Of a DNA stretch of 35,465 nucleotides, positions 1-7,642 are shown one piece after another (the stretch's first letter is position 1; every line of letters begins with the position of its first letter). Origin of the DNA: an uncultured Clostridia bacterium (GTDB taxonomy: Bacteria > Bacillota > Clostridia > Oscillospirales > Ruminococcaceae); NCBI GenBank assembly GCA_947625615.1, contig CANQPB010000023.1, positions 1-35,465 on the forward strand. Reading direction: 5' to 3'. Made by a program: the position numbers and the translations under genes. The notes below the pieces were generated by a model. The model was not told the DNA's origin, made no database searches, and saw only the letters and a program-made list of their open reading frames with translations.

Positions 1-75
1 TCGGCATGCCGAGGGTGATAATCCAAAAATATTACTTCATTCTATATGAATTTGCGAAAAATACTTGACAGTACC

Positions 76-404
76 GGTGGAACCCCCTCTCCCTTCGCGA
101 GGGAGAGGGGGCAGGGGGTGAGACAGGCAAAGAAACCGGGTATTTTTGCTCGGCGTTTGATATGGAAAAAGCTTTTTTATTTGCTTCGCCCTGCTCAGCA
201 AATCGGGGAGACCCCCGGCGAGGGTCTCCCCGCGAAAAAACTGTCCACCGGACAGTTTTTTCTCCCCGTCCTGCGCTTCGCTTCGCATTATCCCGGAGCG
301 TGCCTGCTCGGCCCGCTCCGGGGGAGGTTCCGCGATTGCGATCGCGTCTCGTGGGCTCTGCCCCCGAGACCCCCGCGGCCTTTTGAAAAAGGCCGGCGAA
401 AACT
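76..404 (-). repeat. Mosaic intergenic repeat, copy A
   Basis: Read on the minus strand, this copy opens with the shared edge AGTTTTCGCCGGCCTTTTTC (near 404-380). It then carries a TTTGCTGAG...GCGAAGCAAATAA inverted motif (about 174-205) and closes with the CCCCCTCTCCCT...AGGGAGAGGGGG palindrome module (129-76) also found at 32,685 and 34,467. Between the shared modules lie copy-specific hairpins: 205-231, 235-261, 292-322 and one near 340-372. No gene is supported here. Open frames across it are an artefact of GC-rich palindromes. Confidence 0.75.
235..261. terminator. Perfect bidirectional terminator-like hairpin
   Basis: AAAAAACTGTCC, a three-base loop, then GGACAGTTTTTT. The stem is perfect and ends in six T residues on either strand. 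It lies about 180 bases past the htpG stop inside repeat copy A and is the nearest convincing intrinsic terminator for htpG. Confidence 0.6.
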
Positions 405-442
405 TTTCTAATTTTCGGGTTTTCGGGCTTGGCCTGCGCTCC

Positions 443-2320
443 TCAGGCCAGCAGCTCGCAGATGAGATTCCCGAATTCCTCCGGGTCTTCTATCTCAAGC
501 CCCGACATCACCCTCGCGCAGTTCGCAAGTATCCTGCAATGCTTCGCGCAAAGCTCCTTGTCGGCGCTGTAAAGCTCCTTTATCTTCTCAACAGCCGGGT
601 GCGCGGCGTTTAGCTCGAGCACCAGCGACGCCGAAAGCTGAGAATCTGCGTCCGGCATCTTCGAGAGCACCCGAGCCATCTCTATGGTCATTCCGCCCTC
701 GCTTGAAAGCGCCGCGGGATGGTCGCCGAGAGCCGCCGAATACTTGACCGCGTGCAGGCCGCCCACCTTTTCCTTGATGAAGTCGAGGAGCTCCTTGCCG
801 CTCTCGTTTTCGTCGTTCAGCTTTTTGGTCTCCTCCTCGCTGGCGAGATCGAGCTCGTCCGTCGCGACGTTCACAAATTTCTTGTCCTCATAGCTCATGA
901 GCGTCTGGAGCGTGAATTCGTCGACGTCCTCGCTCAGCAGCAAAAGCTCGTAGCCCTTCGCCTTTACCGCGCCCGCCTGGGGAAGCCTAAGCGCCTTTTC
1001 GGGGGCGTCGCCGCAGGCATAGTAGATAGACTTCTGCTCCTCCGGCATTCTTGAGACATACTCCTTTAAGGTGGTGTATTTCATGTCGTTCGAGGAGGTG
1101 AACATTATGAGATCCTGCAAAAGCTCCTTATGGGTGCCGTAGTCGGAATAAACTCCGAATTTAAGCTGCGAACCGAAAGCCTTGAAGAATTTCTCGTATT
1201 TTTCGCGGTCGGTCTCCATCATCTTTGAAAGCTCGGATTTTATCTTTTTCTCGACCGCCCTTGAAATCGTGCGAAGCTGGTGATCCTGCTGAAGCGTCTC
1301 GCGGGAGATGTTAAGCGAGATGTCCGAGCTGTCGATAAGCCCCTTTACGAAGCTGAAGTAGTCGGGCAGCACCTCTGAGCACTTGTCCATCACCATTACC
1401 CCGCTCGAATAGAGCTGCAAGCCCTTTTCGTAATTTTTGGAGTAGTAGTCAAAGGGCGCGTGGGAGGGAATGTAGAGCAGCGCGGTATATTCGACGGTGC
1501 CCTCCTGCTTATAGTGCATCACCCTTATCGGCGGCTCGTAATCCATGAATTTTGAGGTGTAGAAATTGTTATACTCCTTCTCCGAGATCTCGGCGGCGGG
1601 CTTGCGCCAAAGAGGGGTTATGGAATTGAGCGTTCTGCGCTCGGTTACCTTTTCGGTCTCCCCCTCCTTGCCCTCGACAGGCTTATTCACCTCGAAGTCC
1701 ATTCTTATGGGATAGTGGATATAGTCGGAATACTTTTTAACCAGCCGCTGAATGGAATAGGGCTCCAAAAATTCGCAGTAGTCCTCCTCCTCGGAATCCG
1801 GCTTGATGTAAAGGGTGATCTCGGTGCCGACGGCGTCCTTTTCGCATTCCTCAAGGGTGTAGCCGTCAACGCCCTCGGATTCCCACTTATAGGCCTTGTC
1901 GGCGCCGTATACCTTTGATACTACGGTGACTTTTTCCGCCACCATGAACGCGGAATAAAATCCCACGCCGAACTGGCCGATGATGTCTACGCTGTCGGCG
2001 GAATTTTCGCTCTTGAAATCGAGTGAACCGCTCTTTGCTATGGTGCCGAGATTGTTTTCAAGCTCGTCGGCGGTCATGCCGCAGCCGTTGTCCGAAATTA
2101 CAAGCTTTCTCGATGCCTCGTCGGCGCTTATCGAAATCTCGTACTCGTCTCGGTTGAGCCCCGTCTCCGGCTCGGTCAGCGAGCGAAAATAGCGCTTGTC
2201 TATGGCGTCGCTCGCGTTGGATATAAGCTCCCTCAAAAAGATCTCCTTGTGGGTGTAGATCGAATTGATCATCATGTCAAGAAGCTTTTTCGATTCCGTC
2301 TGAAACTGTCTTTTTTCCAT
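443..2320 (-). CDS. htpG: HtpG, Hsp90-family chaperone
   Basis: Cytosolic ATP-dependent Hsp90 chaperone that remodels client proteins as a dimer. At 625 aa it matches the usual bacterial length. The N-terminal GHKL ATPase domain shows ELISNASDAIDK, the DNGCGM loop and the GQFGVGFYSAF lid (within residues 30-130). The middle domain carries the ISRETLQQ segment, and a C-terminal dimerisation region follows. The ATG at 2320 is preceded by AAGGAGAAG at good spacing. The gene stands alone: the upstream acetyltransferase ends in its own terminator, and a near-perfect CIRCE operator lies 114 bases before the start. This implies HrcA repression and heat induction (inference). Downstream is repeat copy A. 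Confidence 0.97.
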   Translation of the reverse strand: MEKRQFQTESKKLLDMMINSIYTHKEIFLRELISNASDAIDKRYFRSLTEPETGLNRDEYEISISADEASRKLVISDNGCGMTADELENNLGTIAKSGSLDFKSENSADSVDIIGQFGVGFYSAFMVAEKVTVVSKVYGADKAYKWESEGVDGYTLEECEKDAVGTEITLYIKPDSEEEDYCEFLEPYSIQRLVKKYSDYIHYPIRMDFEVNKPVEGKEGETEKVTERRTLNSITPLWRKPAAEISEKEYNNFYTSKFMDYEPPIRVMHYKQEGTVEYTALLYIPSHAPFDYYSKNYEKGLQLYSSGVMVMDKCSEVLPDYFSFVKGLIDSSDISLNISRETLQQDHQLRTISRAVEKKIKSELSKMMETDREKYEKFFKAFGSQLKFGVYSDYGTHKELLQDLIMFTSSNDMKYTTLKEYVSRMPEEQKSIYYACGDAPEKALRLPQAGAVKAKGYELLLLSEDVDEFTLQTLMSYEDKKFVNVATDELDLASEEETKKLNDENESGKELLDFIKEKVGGLHAVKYSAALGDHPAALSSEGGMTIEMARVLSKMPDADSQLSASLVLELNAAHPAVEKIKELYSADKELCAKHCRILANCARVMSGLEIEDPEEFGNLICELLA

Positions 2321-2433
2321 TTTATCTTCTCCTTAATAATTATCGGTTGCCGGGAAAATTTCCCCTGTCGAGATTATATTATAGCCTCACTATGTGACCG
2401 ATATGTGTACAATTTGTTTCTAAACTGTAAATT

Positions 2434-2460
2434 TTAGCACTCAGGCTTTTTTAGTGCTAA
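2434..2460 (-). promoter_or_regulatory. CIRCE operator (HrcA binding site) upstream of htpG
   Basis: On the minus strand the sequence is TTAGCACTA-N9-GAGTGCTAA, which matches the CIRCE consensus TTAGCACTC-N9-GAGTGCTAA at 17 of 18 positions with the canonical 9-base spacer. It sits between the acetyltransferase terminator (2480-2510) and the htpG start (2320), so htpG is the only plausible target. A candidate promoter overlaps it: TTAGCA at 2455-2460, 18-base spacer, TAAAAT at 2431-2436. Isolated TATAAT boxes also occur at 2373-2383, without a good -35. Confidence 0.9.
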
Positions 2461-2479
2461 ATTTTATGGGGTACACATC

Positions 2480-2510
2480 AAAAACGACCGCACTTTAGAG
2501 AGTACGGCCG
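2480..2510 (-). terminator. Rho-independent terminator of the GNAT gene
   Basis: On the minus strand, CGGCCGTACT and AGTGCGGTCG form a 10-bp stem (two G-U pairs) around a 6-base loop, followed by TTTTT. It starts 4 bases after the acetyltransferase stop. Confidence 0.85.
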
Positions 2511-2513
2511 GAT

Positions 2514-3098
2514 TTATTTCTCTTTGATCATGGGCTCATAGATATTCGAAAAGCGCCCGAGGCTTTCATCGACGTCTATTTCGTAGTCACGGACGAGGCA
2601 GTGGTCGAATTCCGAATCGAAATATTCGCGGAGCATCACCCCGCCGAGGGCCTCCATAGCCCGCCACGAAGCGGGGTTGTCGGTGTTGGCGTCAAGGAGC
2701 ACCTTTTTCAGGCCGTGCAGGCGGCAAAGCTTTAAAGCGAGGTAGAGATTTATCTTGCAGTAGCCCTTGTTGCGCTCGGTCGGGCGGGTGGAATAGCCGA
2801 TATTCCCGCCGTATTTTTTGAGCCGCTCGTTGAGGGCGTATCTTATGTTTATCATGCCGACGATTTTACCGTCGCCGTTACGGACTAAAAAATAGGTCTC
2901 GCCGGGAACGCGTTTTTCGTCGGGGATCCTTTTGCGGTCGGCCTCAAGCTTTAAAAGCCAGTCCTCGTAGTCATCGGTGAATCTGTCGAGCCCGCCGGAG
3001 CCGTTTATTTCGGAGTTGTATTCTCTGAATTCGTTTATATAGTCGAAAGCGTCGGCCTTGCGGGCAAGGGTCGGGTACTCGAGACGGAAGGTGTCCAT
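2514..3098 (-). CDS. GNAT-family N-acetyltransferase
   Basis: Predicted cytosolic acetyl-CoA-dependent acetyltransferase of 194 aa; the substrate cannot be told. The GNAT fold is visible in the order VGMINIRYALNERL (beta4 region), GYSTRPTERNKGYC (a degenerate acetyl-CoA pyrophosphate loop, residues about 100-113) and LLDANTDNPASWRAMEALGG (beta5/alpha4 signature). The ATG at 3098 has AAAGAAAGGAAC just upstream. It follows trkH on the same strand after a 135-base gap containing a long inverted repeat, and ends in a clear terminator. Co-transcription with trkAH is possible, but no promoter is obvious in the gap. The family is secure, the function is unknown. Confidence 0.85.
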   Translation of the reverse strand: MDTFRLEYPTLARKADAFDYINEFREYNSEINGSGGLDRFTDDYEDWLLKLEADRKRIPDEKRVPGETYFLVRNGDGKIVGMINIRYALNERLKKYGGNIGYSTRPTERNKGYCKINLYLALKLCRLHGLKKVLLDANTDNPASWRAMEALGGVMLREYFDSEFDHCLVRDYEIDVDESLGRFSNIYEPMIKEK

Positions 3099-3119
3099 AA
3101 ATAAGTTCCTTTCTTTGGG

Positions 3120-3206
3120 GTTGGCGGCGGAGGGGCGAAGGGAGGGTGGGTGGGGCCCGCGAAGCCGGAAATTAACGCGACTGAGGTAAGCCCCTTCGCC
3201 GCCAAC
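3120..3206. repeat. Long inverted repeat between trkH and the GNAT gene
   Basis: GTTGGCGGCGGAGGGG (3120-3135) is complementary to CCCCTTCGCCGCCAAC (3191-3206) at 15 of 16 positions, around a 55-base GC-rich loop. No T run follows on the gene strand, so it is not a standard intrinsic terminator. It may be an mRNA processing or stabilising hairpin within a trkAH-GNAT transcript. Confidence 0.6.
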
Positions 3207-3233
3207 GAGGGGCCGATGCCCGAAAATATGCGC

Positions 3234-4679
3234 TTAACGCTTTCTGAACCACACCGACGGGCTGAGGAGGAAAATTATCGGATATATCTCAAGCCTGCCG
3301 AGGAGCATGGAGACGGAGAGAACGATTTTTGAAAACGCGGTGTAGTCGGCGTAGTTGCCTATCGGGCCGACGGCGCCGAGGCCGGGGCCTACGTTGTTGA
3401 AGCAGGCGAGCACGCTTGTGAATTTCGTCTCGAAGTCAAAGGGCTCGAAGCTTATCAGCAGAAATACGCCGAGGGTTATAGCCATATAAAGCGCGAAATA
3501 TATGCATACGCCGGAAAGGGTGGAATCCTCAAGTGGCTTGCCCTCGAACCTAACCGCAGAAACCGAGCGCGGGTGGAGCATCTTTTTAAGCTCCCGCTTG
3601 ACCGCCTTGAAAAGCATAACCACCCTCGACACCTTAAGCCCGCCGGCGGTAGAGCCCGCGCAGGCACCTATAAACATTAAAAGGCAGAGAATGCTTCTTG
3701 AAAGCTGGGGCCAAAGGTTGAAATCGGCGGTGGCGAAGCCCGAGGTGGAAACTATCGTCATCACCTGAAACGCCGCGTATCTAAGCGTTTCGCCGAGGCT
3801 TTCGTAAAGCGGGCGGATATTTATCGCCACGGCCGCGACCGAAACCGCGACTATCCCGGTGTACGCCCAGAGCTCCTCACTCGTGAAGACGGACTTGAAG
3901 CGGCGTATCAACGCGAGGTAGTAAAGATTGAAGTTTATGCCGAATATGAACATGAATATAGTGATCACCCACTGGATATAGGGGCTGTAGCCGGCTATGC
4001 TGTCGGAATTGCAGCTGAAGCCGCCGGTGCCGGCGGTGCCGAAGGTGTGGATCATCGCCTCAAAGAGATTCATGCCCCCCGCCAAAAGAAGGGCTATCTG
4101 CAAAAGCGTCAGGCCGATGTAGATGACGTAGAGTATCTTCGCGGTCTGCCTGACCCGCGGGACGAGCTTGCCGACTATCGGCCCCGGCATCTCGGCGCGC
4201 ATTATATGTATAGAGCGGTCGGTAGTCATCGGGAGCACCGCCATGACCATTACAAGAATGCCCATGCCGCCCACCCAGTGGGTGAAGCTTCGCCACATCA
4301 AAAGCCCTTTGCTCATCGATTCGATGTCCCGCAGAATAGACGCGCCGGTGGTGGTGAAGCCGCTGACCGTCTCAAAGAACGCGTCGACGAACGAGGGGAT
4401 CTCCCCGCTTATGACAAAGGGAAGCGAGCCGACCAAAGAAAAGATCACCCATGTGAGCGCGGTTATGCAAAAGCCCTCGCGGGAATAGATGACGGTGTCC
4501 TTGGGCTTGTTCGCAAGCATCATGACTGCGCCCAAAGCGAGCGCTATTCCCATTGAGGCAACAAAGCTGAAAACGCATTTTTCGCCGTAAAACAGCGCGG
4601 TCACAAGGGGCAGGAGCATAAGCACGGCCTCTAAAAGCATCATCTGACCGCATATGTGAAATACCATTTTGCGATTCAT
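3234..4679 (-). CDS. trkH: TrkH/KtrB-type potassium uptake channel subunit
   Basis: Integral membrane K+-translocating subunit of a Trk system, about 481 aa and strongly hydrophobic. It has the four pore-loop repeats typical of the family: SGFTTTGAS, TAGTGGFS, STSGFATAD and NNVGPGLGAVGP, each supplying a filter glycine. THWVGGMGILV follows the first loop, as in TrkH proteins. A GTG at 4688 would add three residues. The ATG at 4679 is preferred because GGTGG lies five bases before it, but the two are hard to separate. The trkA gene ends 7-16 bases upstream, so the pair is an operon read from the trkA promoter, and the products should form one K+ transporter with a gating ring. Confidence 0.93.
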   Translation of the reverse strand: MNRKMVFHICGQMMLLEAVLMLLPLVTALFYGEKCVFSFVASMGIALALGAVMMLANKPKDTVIYSREGFCITALTWVIFSLVGSLPFVISGEIPSFVDAFFETVSGFTTTGASILRDIESMSKGLLMWRSFTHWVGGMGILVMVMAVLPMTTDRSIHIMRAEMPGPIVGKLVPRVRQTAKILYVIYIGLTLLQIALLLAGGMNLFEAMIHTFGTAGTGGFSCNSDSIAGYSPYIQWVITIFMFIFGINFNLYYLALIRRFKSVFTSEELWAYTGIVAVSVAAVAINIRPLYESLGETLRYAAFQVMTIVSTSGFATADFNLWPQLSRSILCLLMFIGACAGSTAGGLKVSRVVMLFKAVKRELKKMLHPRSVSAVRFEGKPLEDSTLSGVCIYFALYMAITLGVFLLISFEPFDFETKFTSVLACFNNVGPGLGAVGPIGNYADYTAFSKIVLSVSMLLGRLEIYPIIFLLSPSVWFRKR

Positions 4680-4695
4680 AAAATCCACCAGCCGA

Positions 4696-6060
4696 TTATT
4701 TTAATATGTCCGAAATGTCGCCGAGGCGGTTTTGGGAGGATATCACCACTACCCTGTCCCCCGGAATTATCATGTCGGAGCCGCTCGGGATTATGGTGCG
4801 GCGGCCTCTCATGATTCCGCCGATGAGGATATTCGGCTTGAGGCTTATATCTTTAAGGGGCACACCGGTGAGCTTCGATTCGGCGGCCACCTTGAATTCA
4901 AGCGCTTCGGCCTTGCCGTCGAAGATCTTATAGAGCGTCTCTACGGCCGACGAGCCGGAGGAATTTTCGAGGGCTCTGGCATACTGCACAAGAACGCTCG
5001 AGGTGATCTCTTTCGGGGAGACAACGCTTTCAAGGCCCATCTTCTTGGCCATGGCGGCAAGCTCGTCGCGGTTTATCTTGGTGACCGTCTTCGGGACGTT
5101 CTGCATTGAGGCGAACACCGAGAGCAGGATATTTTCCTCGTCTATGCCGGTGAGGGAGACAAAGGCGTCGCAGCCGTCGAGGCCCTCCTCCATCAAAAGC
5201 TCATGCTCGGCGCCGTTGCCCCGAATTATCGTAGTGGAGGGCAGCACCGCCGTAAGCTCGGCGCAGCGCTGCTCGTCCTGCTCGATTATCTTAACGCCGC
5301 TCGAACCGACCTCCTCAAACATCTGCGCGAGGTAAAAGGCGGTCTTGCTGCCGCCGAGAATGATTATGTTCTTCGCCTGTTTTCTTAGGGAATTGAGCAT
5401 TCTCATAAGCTTCTGCATTTCGCTCTGCGAGGCGGTGAGGCCTATTTTGTCCCCTGCCTGGAGGGTAAAGAAGCCGTTGGGGATATAAACCTCCTCGCCG
5501 CGCTGAACGCAGCATATCAGAAATTGGGCGTCGTATTTCTTTCTTATCTCTATGAGATTTTTGCCGCAGAGGGCGCTCTTCTCGGTGAGGCGGAATTCTA
5601 TGATCTCGAGGCTGCGGCGGGAAAACGTCTCGATTTTAAGCGCCGAGGGGAATTTCAAGATGTTGAAGATCTCTCGGGCGGCGCTCTGCTCGGGGTTTAT
5701 TGCCATGGCGAGTTCGAGATGCTGCCGCAAAAAGCCGAGGCTGGAATCGTTGTATTCGGGATTTCTTATGCGGGCGATGGTGTTTTCGGCGCCCATCTTC
5801 TTGGCCAAAAAACAGCTCAGCATGTTAAGCTCGTCCGATTCGGTCATGGCGACAAAAAGCCCGCAGTCCGAGGCTCCCGCCTCGATGAGGGTGTCGCAGT
5901 CGGCGGCGTTGCCGCACACGCCCATGACGTCATAGATATTGGTGAGCTCGGTGATAACCGCGCTGCTCTTATCGACGGCGACGACGTCGTGCCCCTCGGC
6001 GGCAAGATCGCCAAGCACCGCCGAGCCGATTTTTCCGCAGCCCGCAATAATTATCTTCAT
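4696..6060 (-). CDS. trkA: TrkA, NAD-binding K+ channel regulator (double RCK)
   Basis: Peripheral cytosolic subunit that gates TrkH. The 454 aa hold two RCK units, each with an N-terminal Rossmann lobe and a C-terminal RCK_C lobe. The first Rossmann motif is GCGKIGSAV at residues 8-16, with acidic VAVD after it. The second, GGSKTAF (about residue 236), has lost the strict GxGxxG. RCK_C lobes follow at about 140-220 and 370-454. The ATG at 6060 is chosen over an upstream in-frame ATG at 6132 because GGAGG lies about 8 bases before it, the protein then begins at the family's usual MKIIIAG, and the upstream ATG falls inside the promoter. It is transcribed with trkH from TTGCAA-17-TAAAAT. Confidence 0.93.
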   Translation of the reverse strand: MKIIIAGCGKIGSAVLGDLAAEGHDVVAVDKSSAVITELTNIYDVMGVCGNAADCDTLIEAGASDCGLFVAMTESDELNMLSCFLAKKMGAENTIARIRNPEYNDSSLGFLRQHLELAMAINPEQSAAREIFNILKFPSALKIETFSRRSLEIIEFRLTEKSALCGKNLIEIRKKYDAQFLICCVQRGEEVYIPNGFFTLQAGDKIGLTASQSEMQKLMRMLNSLRKQAKNIIILGGSKTAFYLAQMFEEVGSSGVKIIEQDEQRCAELTAVLPSTTIIRGNGAEHELLMEEGLDGCDAFVSLTGIDEENILLSVFASMQNVPKTVTKINRDELAAMAKKMGLESVVSPKEITSSVLVQYARALENSSGSSAVETLYKIFDGKAEALEFKVAAESKLTGVPLKDISLKPNILIGGIMRGRRTIIPSGSDMIIPGDRVVVISSQNRLGDISDILK

Positions 6061-6103
6061 GGATAAATGCCTCCGTAAAGTCGATATGCAAATATACGGT
6101 ATT

Positions 6104-6132
6104 ATTTTAGCACGTATGAAAAAAATTTGCAA
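6104..6132 (-). promoter_or_regulatory. Sigma-A-type promoter of trkA-trkH
   Basis: Minus strand TTGCAA (6132-6127), a 17-base spacer and TAAAAT (6109-6104), about 45 bases before the trkA start. It is back to back with the promoter at 6150-6178. Confidence 0.75.
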
Positions 6133-6149
6133 CAGTTTTCGTTAAAATC

Positions 6150-6178
6150 TTGCTTTTCCCGAAAAAATAGGTTATAAT
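6150..6178 (+). promoter_or_regulatory. Sigma-A-type promoter of the membrane protein gene (and possibly cwlD-radA)
   Basis: TTGCTT, 17 bases, TATAAT, 36 bases before the ATG at 6215. It is divergent from the trkA promoter, with 17 bases between the two -35 boxes. Confidence 0.8.
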
Positions 6179-6214
6179 TTCTTTTGAGCAATTCTGTCTG
6201 AAAGGATCGGTAAA

Positions 6215-6805
6215 ATGAAAAAGTCCAAACTGATTTTAAAATCCCTGCTCTTTCTGTTTTTAAGCTGGCTCGCGGGGTTCTTTATCTCCACCTTCTTCCC
6301 GATGTGCTACCAGCGCTTCGGGCTGCCGATGTGCTTTTTATTCGGATTCTGCACCCTTGGGGCGGCGGTATGCATTTTCGCCGACTTCTCAAACAAGGCC
6401 GGCGCCAGAATGAACACACGCTCGTATAGGGAGGAAAATCCCGCGAACGAGGAAAATTTCGGCCTCTGGATAGGTGCTCTCCCCACCGGGATAAACTATG
6501 TCTATGTGATCCTGCTCTGGCTTTCAAAATTCGGGGTGATAAAGACCGACTTTTACCCTTGGTTCAAAACGCTCACATTCTACTTCATGCCGCTCAGCTA
6601 CATCGTCGCCCCGAACGAGATAAATTACGACGCAAGCGGCGCGGTCAGTTCGCAAAGCGTGCCGGCGCCCGAGCTTTCGATCTGGGCGATGCTTCTTTTC
6701 ACCGTTCTGCCACTGGTATTTTTGCTGACATGCTGGATAGCTTTCCGCATAGGGTATAACCACATAGACGTAAAGGCGAAGATTCTTTACGGGCAGAAAA
6801 ATTAA
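6215..6805 (+). CDS. Uncharacterised four-helix membrane protein
   Basis: I do not recognise this 196-aa protein. It has a basic N-terminus and hydrophobic stretches at about residues 8-28, 36-57, 85-105 and 155-180, which suggests four membrane helices. A polar loop with ENPANEEN lies near residue 75, and the C-terminus is a short basic cytosolic tail. AAAGGAT precedes the ATG and the gene has a good promoter of its own. The cwlD gene follows after 79 bases on the same strand with no clear terminator or promoter between, so read-through into cwlD-radA is possible. That would not by itself show a cell-wall role. Confidence 0.75.
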   Translation: MKKSKLILKSLLFLFLSWLAGFFISTFFPMCYQRFGLPMCFLFGFCTLGAAVCIFADFSNKAGARMNTRSYREENPANEENFGLWIGALPTGINYVYVILLWLSKFGVIKTDFYPWFKTLTFYFMPLSYIVAPNEINYDASGAVSSQSVPAPELSIWAMLLFTVLPLVFLLTCWIAFRIGYNHIDVKAKILYGQKN

Positions 6806-6884
6806 CCCCGGACGGACTATTCTAAACAAGCCTTCTTTCTCATAGTCTTGTAAAAAAGACAAAACTGCAACGGAGGAAGAAGTC

Positions 6885-7619
6885 ATGTTAAAAAAGCTTT
6901 GGATAAACAGGGTCGGAGCGCTCATAGTTCTTTTGTGCACCTATCTTTTGGTGTTCGGGTTCATTAAAACCGCCGAGCTGCCGTCGGACATTCTGCCGGT
7001 AGGCTCGGAAACCGTGCCGCCGCTCCCGGTGATAGTTTTGGACGCCGGGCACGGGGGAATAGACAGCGGCTGCTTAAGCGTAAACGGCGTTGAGGAAAAG
7101 GACATTAACCTGAGCATTCTTTTGAAGCTTCGGGAGATGCTTAAGCTTTCGGGGTTTGATGTCGCCGTCACCCGGGACACCGACAGATCGATTCACAGCA
7201 CCGGCGTCACCGGGCTCGGGAATCAGAAAAAATCCGACATGGAAAACCGCCTCGCGATAATAAACTCCTACGACGACGCGGTTTTTCTCTCTATCCACCA
7301 GAATCAGTTCACCGACCCGAAATATTCCGGCGCGCAGATGTTCTATCCTCTTGAAAGCGCCGAGAGCGAGCGCCTTGCGCAGATCATGCAAAAAAGCTTT
7401 GCGGAATATCTTCAGCCGGAAAACAAGCGGGAGATAAAGCCGGTGGACACCGAGATATATCTTTTGCACAACGCAAACTGCCCCGCCGTCATGGCGGAAT
7501 GCGGATTTCTGTCTAATCCCGAGGAGGCGGCACTTTTGGAATCGGACGAGTATCAGGCAAAAGTGGCTTTTACGATATTCAAAAGCCTTTGCAGCTATAT
7601 TTTTGACGGGGCGGTCTGA
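6885..7619 (+). CDS. cwlD: CwlD-type N-acetylmuramoyl-L-alanine amidase
   Basis: Amidase_3 zinc hydrolase of 244 aa, which cleaves the bond between muramic acid and L-alanine in peptidoglycan. CwlD in spore-formers helps make cortex muramic-delta-lactam. An N-terminal membrane anchor or signal (about residues 9-28) places it outside the membrane. The catalytic signature is complete and in order: DAGHGG (about 52-57), EKDIN (about 67), SIHQN (about 135) and the glutamate of AECGFLSN (about 205). The ATG has GGAGG eight bases upstream. radA follows after only 23 bases, so the two are probably co-transcribed. The CwlD assignment rests on length, the single domain and the sporulating context. Confidence 0.88.
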   Translation: MLKKLWINRVGALIVLLCTYLLVFGFIKTAELPSDILPVGSETVPPLPVIVLDAGHGGIDSGCLSVNGVEEKDINLSILLKLREMLKLSGFDVAVTRDTDRSIHSTGVTGLGNQKKSDMENRLAIINSYDDAVFLSIHQNQFTDPKYSGAQMFYPLESAESERLAQIMQKSFAEYLQPENKREIKPVDTEIYLLHNANCPAVMAECGFLSNPEEAALLESDEYQAKVAFTIFKSLCSYIFDGAV

Positions 7620-7642
7620 CCCCCGCGAAAGGATTGTATAAA

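Noticed and set aside
6060-6132. Upstream start of trkA giving a 24-residue N-terminal extension
   Set aside because: The extra codons cover the promoter, and the ATG at 6060 has a good ribosome site and the conserved N-terminus.
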